10,711 bases of DNA from CABRXV01 sp900754955 (GTDB taxonomy: Bacteria; Actinomycetota; Coriobacteriia; Coriobacteriales; Eggerthellaceae). Shown one piece after another: positions 5,890 through 10,711 of this stretch. The notes under the pieces are model-generated. The model was not told the DNA's origin. It searched no databases and was given only the letters and a program-made list of their open reading frames with translations. Location: NCBI GenBank assembly GCA_902475005.1, contig CABRXV010000069.1, positions 1 through 10,711 of the forward strand, in the 5' to 3' direction. Each line of letters begins with the position of its first letter. The stretch's first letter is position 1. The position numbers and the translations under genes are program-made.

Positions 5890-5927
5890 CTCCGGGCTTT
5901 CGCGGAATCTCCTTCCGCGTGCCGGAG
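5890..5927 (+). other. Composite hairpin upstream of the glutaredoxin gene
   Basis: CTCCGG (5890-5895) pairs with CCGGAG (5922-5927), enclosing CGCGGAA (5901-5907) and TTCCGCG (5913-5919). A T-rich tract follows at 5937-5946. It could be a second terminator after tRNA-Arg or a leader structure for the next gene. No promoter is visible between tRNA-Arg and the gene. Confidence 0.4.
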
Positions 5928-5962
5928 ACGCCTTCGGTTTCGTTTTGCGAGGAAGGACGACT

Positions 5963-6205
5963 ATGGCGTATCTCGAAGATCATCAGCTGTACTATCGGAA
6001 GACGTGCCCGTTCTGCACCAAGGTGCTGCGCTTCATGGAGCAGGCCGGCATCACGCTCGACCTGCGCGACACCACGAAGCCGGGCAACATCGACGACCTC
6101 ATTCGCATCGGCGGCAAGAAGCAGGTGCCGTGCCTCGTGATAGGGGGCCGCGCGCTCTACGAGTCGGACGACATCATCGCCTATCTGAGGGAAGCCGTCG
6201 CTTAG
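5963..6205 (+). CDS. Small glutaredoxin-like thiol-disulfide protein
   Basis: An 80-residue thioredoxin-fold protein of the glutaredoxin/GST N-terminal type. It has the redox motif CPFC (15-18) after the first strand LYYRKT, the cis-Pro segment KKQVPCLVIGG (about 52-62), and the C-terminal ESDDIIAYLREA helix that contacts glutathione or a similar thiol in relatives. This is the usual length for a single-domain glutaredoxin. GAGGAAGGA ends about 5 nt before ATG 5963; an upstream extension of the frame to 5825 lacks a ribosome site and crosses hairpins, so I reject it. An extra Cys54 directly follows the cis-Pro. The electron donor is unknown, since many actinobacteria lack glutathione. Confidence 0.88.
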   Translation: MAYLEDHQLYYRKTCPFCTKVLRFMEQAGITLDLRDTTKPGNIDDLIRIGGKKQVPCLVIGGRALYESDDIIAYLREAVA

Positions 6206-6252
6206 AGCGTCGAGAGGATTCGTCGCCTGCGGGCGGCGCTTCTGCCGGCTTC

Positions 6253-6261
6253 TGCTATAAT
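6253..6261 (+). promoter_or_regulatory. Extended -10 promoter of tRNA-Pro
   Basis: TGCTATAAT combines the TGn extension with a perfect -10 (6256-6261); no -35 is recognisable 17 bp upstream. It ends 19 bp before the tRNA. Confidence 0.7.
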
Positions 6262-6280
6262 CCGTTCTGCTCATCGTCAT

Positions 6281-6357
6281 CGGGACGTGGCGCAGCCTGG
6301 TAGCGCGCCTGCTTTGGGAGCAGGATGTCGCAGGTTCGAATCCTGTCGTCCCGACCA
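6281..6357 (+). tRNA. tRNA-Pro(UGG)
   Basis: Acceptor CGGGACG pairs with CGTCCCG (6347-6353), discriminator A, CCA at 6355-6357. Stem CCTGC/GCAGG encloses TTTGGGA with anticodon TGG at 6315-6317; the T arm has GGTTCGAATCC. Confidence 0.97.
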
Positions 6358-6365
6358 GAACACGC

Positions 6366-6402
6366 AAGGGCCCAGTCGACTTCGGTCGGCCGGGCCCTTT
6401 TC
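6366..6402 (+). terminator. Terminator of tRNA-Pro
   Basis: AAGGGCCC-A-GTCGAC, TTCG, GTCGGC-C-GGGCCCTT with TTTCTCTT. The stem also ends in AA/TT, and the reverse direction begins with AAGGG, so it acts mainly on the plus strand. The 110 bp from here to the rdgB stop hold nothing recognisable. Confidence 0.85.
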
Positions 6403-6518
6403 TCTTCGCCACCGCGTGCGGGCGGATGGCGGCGCTTCGCGAAGCAGTGCGGTCGAACGCTCCGGCCCGAGTCGGCGCGTGCGAACATGCGGTGCGCGCA
6501 CGCCGCGCGCCTGAAAGC

Positions 6519-7112
6519 TTACAGCATCGCCTTAAGCGCGCGCAGGGCGCTGCCGCGGTGCGAGATGGCGTTTTTCTGCTCCTGGCTCACCTCGGCGAGC
6601 GTGAGCGTGCCGTCGAACTCGTCGGGCAGGAAGAGGGGGTCGTAGCCGAATCCCTCGCTGCCGCGCTCCTCGAACCCGATGCGGCCCTCGATCGTGCCGC
6701 GCGCCACCCGTTCGCTGCCGTCCTCGTCGATGAACACGAGGGTGCACACGAAGCGCGCCGTGCGCTTCTCGGGTGCAACGCCCTCGAGCTCGCGCAGGAG
6801 CTTGGCGTTGTTGGCGGCATCGTTGCCGTCCTCGCCAGCGTAGCGCGACGAGTATACGCCCGGCGCGCCGCCAAGCGCGTCGACCTCGAGGCCCGAGTCG
6901 TCGGCGAGCGTGGCAACACCGCCGCCCGCCGCCTCGCGCGCGGCGCGCGCCTTGATGCGCGCGTTGCCCTCGAACGAGTCGGCGTCTTCCGCGGGGTTCG
7001 ACTCGATGCCGGCTTCGCGCAGCGTCTTGAACTCCCACCCCTCGAAGTCAAGTGCGGTGGTGATCTCGGACACCTTGTGGGCGTTGTTGGTGGCGATGAC
7101 GACGGTCTTCAC
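6519..7112 (-). CDS. rdgB: XTP/dITP pyrophosphatase (Ham1/RdgB family)
   Basis: House-cleaning enzyme that hydrolyses non-canonical purine triphosphates (dITP, XTP, ITP) to monophosphates and pyrophosphate, keeping them out of DNA and RNA. The 197-residue protein is full length with all family motifs: substrate-binding TNNAHKVSEI (8-17), catalytic DDSGLEVDAL (71-80, Asp71), GVYSSRYAG (86-93), GFGYDPLFLPD (154-164) and SHRGSALRAL (184-193). Translation starts at GTG 7112 with GGAGG about 7 nt upstream. It lies 69 bp downstream of murI on the same strand, a pairing common in many bacteria, and is probably co-transcribed with it. Confidence 0.96.
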   Translation of the reverse strand: MKTVVIATNNAHKVSEITTALDFEGWEFKTLREAGIESNPAEDADSFEGNARIKARAAREAAGGGVATLADDSGLEVDALGGAPGVYSSRYAGEDGNDAANNAKLLRELEGVAPEKRTARFVCTLVFIDEDGSERVARGTIEGRIGFEERGSEGFGYDPLFLPDEFDGTLTLAEVSQEQKNAISHRGSALRALKAML

Positions 7113-7132
7113 GATGGTCCTCCTTCGGAGAT

Positions 7133-7172
7133 GCGCACGGCGCGCCCGGCGGCTCTCCGCGCACGGCGCGCC
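7133..7172. repeat. 14-bp direct repeat in the murI-rdgB spacer
   Basis: GCGCACGGCGCGCC occurs at 7133-7146 and 7159-7172. Each copy contains the self-complementary GGCGCGCC, so in the mRNA the two copies can pair as a hairpin with an 18-nt loop just upstream of the rdgB ribosome site. Confidence 0.7.
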
Positions 7173-7181
7173 GCTGTGCGG

Positions 7182-8060
7182 TTATGTAAGGTCGATGTGG
7201 AAGACGTGCTCCATGTCCATGTTGAGCACGCGGCTTCCGAAACGGCGGAACTCCTCCACGTCGTCGCCCGACGTGTAGAACGCCCGCTTCGCCACGTTGT
7301 CGGGCGCGGCGAGCTCGTGGCGGCGCAGCAGCGTCTCGCGCACGTCGAGCGCCGTCTCCTCGGCCGAGGAGACAAGCGTCACGTCGCGTCCGACGACGCC
7401 GCCGATGAGCGCTTTGAGCAGGGGATAGTGGGTGCATCCGAGCACGAGCGTGTCGATGCCGCAGCGGCGCAGCGGTTCGAGGTACTCGCGGGCGATACGT
7501 TCGAACTCGGGGCGGATGTAAACCTTCGACGCCTCCGACATGTAGTTCTCGAAGGGCCCCTCCGCCATGCGCACGCCGAGCTCGGCGATTTCCACGAAGC
7601 GCGGCGTGGGGGTGGAGAACACGGTGATGCCGGCATCGAGGTGGCGGATGGCCTCCGAGTACACGTTGGAGTCCACGGTGCCCTTCGTGGCGATGACGCC
7701 CACCTTGCGGTTGAACGTGGCCTGCACGGCGGCGCGGGCGCCTGGCTCCACCACGCCGATGATCGGCACGGGGAAGTCGCGCTGGGCGTGCGCCAGACCC
7801 GCGGCGGTGGCGGTGTTGCAGGCGATCACGATCATCTTCACGCCCTGAGCGACGAGCCAGCGGCAGATCTGCTGCACGAAGCCGTCCACCTCGGCGAGGT
7901 CGCGCGGGCCGTAGGGGCAACGTGCCGAATCGCCCACGAACACGATGTTCTCGTTGGGCAAACGACGGCAGATCTCGCGCGCGACGGTGAGTCCGCCGTA
8001 GCCGGAGTCGAAGATGCCGATGGGGGCGTTGTTGTATCCGTAGGGCTGCTGTGCTTCCAT
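7182..8060 (-). CDS. murI: Glutamate racemase
   Basis: Supplies D-glutamate for peptidoglycan by cofactor-independent racemisation with two cysteines. From ATG 8060 the protein is 292 aa. Landmarks: IGIFDSGYGGLTV (14-26, Asp18), GDSARCPYG (43-51), first catalytic Cys81 in IACNTA, IGVVEPG (101-107), second catalytic Cys209 in LGCTHYPLL. The frame extends 55 codons further upstream, but that part is low-complexity Arg/Pro with no homology to the family start. No ribosome site precedes ATG 8060, and a -10 box ends 9 nt before it, so the mRNA may be leaderless. Together with the L,D-transpeptidase it gives the window a peptidoglycan theme, though they are not one operon. Confidence 0.95.
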   Translation of the reverse strand: MEAQQPYGYNNAPIGIFDSGYGGLTVAREICRRLPNENIVFVGDSARCPYGPRDLAEVDGFVQQICRWLVAQGVKMIVIACNTATAAGLAHAQRDFPVPIIGVVEPGARAAVQATFNRKVGVIATKGTVDSNVYSEAIRHLDAGITVFSTPTPRFVEIAELGVRMAEGPFENYMSEASKVYIRPEFERIAREYLEPLRRCGIDTLVLGCTHYPLLKALIGGVVGRDVTLVSSAEETALDVRETLLRRHELAAPDNVAKRAFYTSGDDVEEFRRFGSRVLNMDMEHVFHIDLT

Positions 8061-8068
8061 GGCGGTAC

Positions 8069-8074
8069 AGTATA
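8069..8074 (-). promoter_or_regulatory. -10 box of murI (probable leaderless transcript)
   Basis: Minus-strand TATACT (8074-8069) is followed by 8 bases and then ATG. Initiation 7-9 bases downstream would put the RNA start at or within 2 nt of the start codon. No clear -35 is seen in the GC-only sequence upstream. Confidence 0.5.
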
Positions 8075-8125
8075 TACCGTCGCCGGCGCCCTCGCGCGCG
8101 GCGCGCGGCGGGCGGGTCGCCTTCT

Positions 8126-8160
8126 GCGGGTGCGGCAGGGGAGGCGCTCGCCGCACCCGC
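8126..8160. repeat. Perfect 11-bp inverted repeat in the murI-argF intergenic region
   Basis: GCGGGTGCGGC (8126-8136) and GCCGCACCCGC (8150-8160) are exact inverted copies with a 13-nt loop. No T run follows in either direction, so it is not a standard terminator. It lies between the divergent murI and argF starts and could be a regulator site or a leader structure. The remaining intergenic DNA (8161-8272) contains TTGACC (8192-8197) and TACTAT (8232-8237), which are too far apart (34 nt) to form one promoter. Confidence 0.6.
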
Positions 8161-8272
8161 CGCACCCCGCCCCGAATCTGAAAACCCTGTGTTGACCTGC
8201 ATGTTGTCGCGGAACTTGAGCGCAAAATGGCTACTATGGTGTTTTTCGCCCTGCTCGTCGGAAGGAAGAGAG

Positions 8273-9274
8273 ATGCCTGTTAGCCTGAGCGGCCGCCACT
8301 ACCTCAAGATGCTCGACTTCACGCCTGAGGAGATCCGCTACCTCATCAAGCTTGCGAAGAAGTTCAAGAAGATGAAGCGCAAGGGCAAGCAGCATCGCTA
8401 CCTCGAGGGCAAGAACATTGCGCTGCTCTTCGAGAAGACCTCCACGCGCACGCGCTGCGCATTCGAGGTTGCCGGCCACGACCTCGGCATGGGCGTGACC
8501 TACCTCGACGCCAAGGGCTCGCAGATGGGCAAGAAGGAGTCGGTCGCCGACACGGCGCAGGTGCTCGGCCGCATGTTCGACGGCATCGAGTACCGCGGTT
8601 TCGGCCAGGAGATCGTCGAGGAGCTCGCCGAGAACGCTGGCGTGCCCGTGTGGAACGGGCTCACCGACGAGGCGCATCCCACGCAGATGATCGCCGACAT
8701 GCTCACCGTCAAGGAGAACTTCCCCGACGGTCTGCGCGGTCTCAAGTTCGTGTTCATGGGCGACGCCCGCAACAACGTGGCGAATTCGCTCATGGTGACG
8801 TGCGCGAAGCTCGGCATGCACTTCGTGGCGTGCGGCCCCGCCGCGCAGATGCCCGAGGAGAAGCTCGTGGAGACGTGCCGCGCCATCGCCGCGGAGACGG
8901 GTGCTACCGTGACGCTGACCGACAGCGTCGAGGAGGCGTGCACGGGCGCACACGTCATCTACACCGACATTTGGGTGTCGATGGGCGAGCCCGACGAGAT
9001 CTGGGCCGAGCGCATCGAGCTGCTCGAGCCGTACCGCGTCACCGCCGACGTGATGGCGATGGCGGCCGACGACGCCATCTTCATGCACTGCCTGCCGTCG
9101 TATCACGACACCAAGACGGCTGTGGGCGCCGAGATCGCCGAGAAGTTCGGCATCACCGAGATGGAGGTGACCGACGAGGTGTTCAAGTCGGAGCGCTCGG
9201 TGGTGTTTGACGAGGCGGAGAACCGCATGCACTCCATCAAGGCGATCATGTACGCCACCCTCAAGGAGGACTAG
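8273..9274 (+). CDS. argF: Ornithine carbamoyltransferase
   Basis: Interconverts ornithine plus carbamoyl phosphate and citrulline; it can serve arginine synthesis (ArgF) or ATP-yielding arginine breakdown by the deiminase route (ArcB). The 333-residue protein is full length. Carbamoyl phosphate site: FEKTSTRTRCAFE (53-65, STRTR 57-61) and HPTQ (135-138). Ornithine site: DIWVSMGE (232-239) and MHCLP (271-275) with Cys273. The KESVADTAQVLGRMFDGIEYRGF stretch places it in the ArcB/E. coli ArgF-like branch, so a catabolic role is plausible. GGAAGGAAG lies about 7 nt before ATG 8273; an upstream frame extension is rejected for lack of a ribosome site. No arcA, arcC or arg biosynthesis gene is adjacent, only argS, so sequence alone does not settle the direction. 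Confidence 0.95.
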   Translation: MPVSLSGRHYLKMLDFTPEEIRYLIKLAKKFKKMKRKGKQHRYLEGKNIALLFEKTSTRTRCAFEVAGHDLGMGVTYLDAKGSQMGKKESVADTAQVLGRMFDGIEYRGFGQEIVEELAENAGVPVWNGLTDEAHPTQMIADMLTVKENFPDGLRGLKFVFMGDARNNVANSLMVTCAKLGMHFVACGPAAQMPEEKLVETCRAIAAETGATVTLTDSVEEACTGAHVIYTDIWVSMGEPDEIWAERIELLEPYRVTADVMAMAADDAIFMHCLPSYHDTKTAVGAEIAEKFGITEMEVTDEVFKSERSVVFDEAENRMHSIKAIMYATLKED

Positions 9275-9325
9275 CCCTCCGCATGCGCCTGCGCCACGCC
9301 GCGCCGTGTGGCCGACAGGTCCCTG

Positions 9326-9334
9326 TGTTAGAAT
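9326..9334 (+). promoter_or_regulatory. Candidate extended -10 promoter for argS
   Basis: TGTTAGAAT combines a TGn extension with TAGAAT (9329-9334). No good -35. The start would be near 9341, about 100 nt before the argS ATG. Confidence 0.5.
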
Positions 9335-9335
9335 C

Positions 9336-9376
9336 AGCCCCGCGTCTACCTGCGCGAACGCAGGAGGCGCGGGGCT
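9336..9376 (+). other. Strong two-part hairpin between argF and argS
   Basis: AGCCCCGCG (9336-9344) pairs with CGCGGGGCT (9368-9376), enclosing a second stem CCTGCG, CGAA loop, CGCAGG. CTGTG follows rather than a T run. It may stop or slow argF readthrough, or form part of the argS leader. No T-box or tRNA-like leader features are visible. Confidence 0.6.
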
Positions 9377-9443
9377 CTGTGCCTGCGGCCCGCAACGGGT
9401 CGCCCGATGAGATACCGACGAACCGAAGATAAGGACATACCCG

Positions 9444-10711
9444 ATGGACACCCCGATGAACATGCGCGAATCTCTGGAGCAGATCGTCAGCGCTGCGCTG
9501 CAAGCCGCCTGCGATGACGGAAGCCTCGCGCTCGAAAGCGTGCCGGCGCCGGCGCTCGAGCGTCCGCGCGACGAGGCGAACGGCGACTGGGCGTCGACCG
9601 TCGCCATGCGCTCGGCGAAGCTTGCGCGCAAGAATCCGCGCGAGATCGCCCAGATCATCGTCGACCATCTGCCTGAGAACGACCTCATCGCGTCGGTTGA
9701 CATCGCGGGTCCCGGCTTCATCAACATGAAGCTCGCTCCCTCTGCGCTGCAGAGCGTCGTCGCGGCGGTGCGTACGCAGAAGGGCGATTTCGGCAAGAGC
9801 GAGCAGCGCGGCGACGAGCACGTGCGCGTGAACCTCGAGTACGTCTCGGCCAACCCGACGGGCCCCATGCACGTGGGCCACGGCCGCTGGGCGGCGCTCG
9901 GCGACGCGATGGCGCGCGTGATGCGCCATGCGGGATACGACGTGTCCGAGGAGTTCTACATCAACGACCACGGCGTGCAGATGGACGTGTTCGGCCGCTC
10001 CATCTCGGTGCGCTATCAGCAGCTGCTCGGCCGCGACGTCGAGCTGCCCGAAAAGTGCTACGGCGGTAGCTACGTGGTCGACATCGCCCAGCGCATCGTC
10101 GACGCCGACGGCGACAAGTGGCTCGCTGTCTCCGACGAGGAGCGCGAGCACGCCTTCCGCGAGGAGGGCTATGCACAGATGCTCCAACTCATGAAGGACA
10201 CGCTCGGCGGGTTCGGCGTGCACTTCGACACGTGGTTCAGCGAGCGCGATCTGTACGTGCCCGACGCCGAGGGCAAGACGGCGGTGCAGCGCGCCTTCGA
10301 GGCGATGGACGCCAAGGGTTACATCTTCGAGCAGGACGGCGCCACCTGGTTCCGTTCGACCGCGTTCGGCGACGACAAGGACCGCGTGCTCATCAAAGAG
10401 AACGGCGAGATGACGTATTTCATGAGCGACATGGCCTACCACCACAGCAAGCTCGAGCGCGGGTTCGGCCACCTCATCGACATCTGGGGCGCCGACCACC
10501 ACGGCTACGTGAAGCGCTGCGAGGCCATGCTCGAGGCGTGGGGGCATCCCGGCGCGCTCGAGGTGGTGCTCGGCCAGCTCGTGAACCTGTTCCGCGACGG
10601 CGAGGCCGTGCGCATGTCCAAGCGCACCGGCGAGATGGTCACGTTCTCCGAGCTCATCGATGAGGTGGGCGTGGACGCCACGCGCTTCCTCATGCTGTCG
10701 CGTTCCTCCGA
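9444..10711 (+). CDS. argS: Arginyl-tRNA synthetase (incomplete at right edge)
   Basis: Class I synthetase charging tRNA-Arg. From ATG 9444 (AAGGAC 7 nt upstream) 422 codons are open to the window end. The N-terminal Add-1 domain (about 1-110) ends with GPGFINMKL; the catalytic core follows with the HIGH signature as HVGH (143-146) in ANPTGPMHVGHGRW, then FYINDHGVQMDVFG, IDIWGADHHGYVKR, and the KMSKS-equivalent RMSKR (390-394) followed by TGEMVTF. The anticodon-binding C-terminal domain lies beyond the window. It follows argF by 169 bp and a tRNA-Arg gene is 3.6 kb upstream. It is probably transcribed from its own promoter. Confidence 0.96.
   Translation, partial: MDTPMNMRESLEQIVSAALQAACDDGSLALESVPAPALERPRDEANGDWASTVAMRSAKLARKNPREIAQIIVDHLPENDLIASVDIAGPGFINMKLAPSALQSVVAAVRTQKGDFGKSEQRGDEHVRVNLEYVSANPTGPMHVGHGRWAALGDAMARVMRHAGYDVSEEFYINDHGVQMDVFGRSISVRYQQLLGRDVELPEKCYGGSYVVDIAQRIVDADGDKWLAVSDEEREHAFREEGYAQMLQLMKDTLGGFGVHFDTWFSERDLYVPDAEGKTAVQRAFEAMDAKGYIFEQDGATWFRSTAFGDDKDRVLIKENGEMTYFMSDMAYHHSKLERGFGHLIDIWGADHHGYVKRCEAMLEAWGHPGALEVVLGQLVNLFRDGEAVRMSKRTGEMVTFSELIDEVGVDATRFLMLSRSS

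Noticed and set aside
7133..7172. CRISPR-like array
   Set aside because: Only two short copies with one spacer-size gap and no further units.
6426..8195. 589-codon plus-strand frame across rdgB and murI
   Set aside because: Covers two well-identified minus-strand genes and their spacer; low-complexity product.
8061..8225. N-terminal extension of murI
   Set aside because: Low-complexity Arg/Pro sequence crossing an inverted repeat and promoter, not part of the family.
8234..9868. Long antisense frame over argF and argS
   Set aside because: Composition and position are those of a codon-bias shadow; it would run through two genes and their spacer.
9261..10547. 428-codon antisense frame over argS
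   Set aside because: Shadow of the argS reading frame; no recognisable domain.

Overview
The window is a piece of a high-GC Gram-positive (Actinomycetota) chromosome. Gene content and style suggest a Coriobacteriia/Eggerthellaceae-like gut actinobacterium, but this is inference from codon use, arginine genes and RNA genes, without any database match. It divides into a decayed accessory left end (1 to about 2100) and a compact housekeeping right part (about 2140 to 10711).

Left end, minus strand: a visibly more AT-rich segment carries the 5' part of a type I restriction subunit gene (hsdR, 1-577, running off the edge). A 76-residue ParG-like ribbon-helix-helix gene (593-823) lies directly upstream of it in the same transcription unit, behind its own promoter with a near-palindromic operator candidate. 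Upstream again is a dead parA-type partition ATPase (914-1469) with two amber codons and one frameshift. From 1470 to 2094 almost nothing is intact; only the 3' end of a plus-strand gene (stop at 2092-2094) followed by a good terminator (2137-2176) can be made out. This looks like the eroding remains of a plasmid or integrative element that kept an R-M gene and a possible partition DNA-binding protein.

Middle: yhcH-family gene (2223-2678, minus), tmRNA ssrA (2749-3118, minus, with its own strong promoter and terminator), a membrane-anchored L,D-transpeptidase (3310-4872, plus), tRNA-Gly(UCC), a ybaK-type Cys-tRNA(Pro) deacylase (minus), tRNA-Arg(UCU), a small glutaredoxin-like protein, and tRNA-Pro(UGG). 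The tRNA genes are single-gene units; tRNA-Gly and tRNA-Pro have clear promoters and terminators, and tRNA-Arg has a weaker set.

Right: a minus-strand murI-rdgB pair (glutamate racemase, XTP/dITP pyrophosphatase) diverges from plus-strand ornithine carbamoyltransferase (argF/arcB), which is followed by arginyl-tRNA synthetase (argS, incomplete at the right edge).

No wholly new system is evident. The points most worth checking are the lesion pattern in parA beside an intact ParG-like/hsdR unit, the tmRNA tag sequence, the tmRNA-yhcH junction with no room for a separate promoter, a probable leaderless murI transcript, and the shared -10 palindrome between ybaK and tRNA-Arg.
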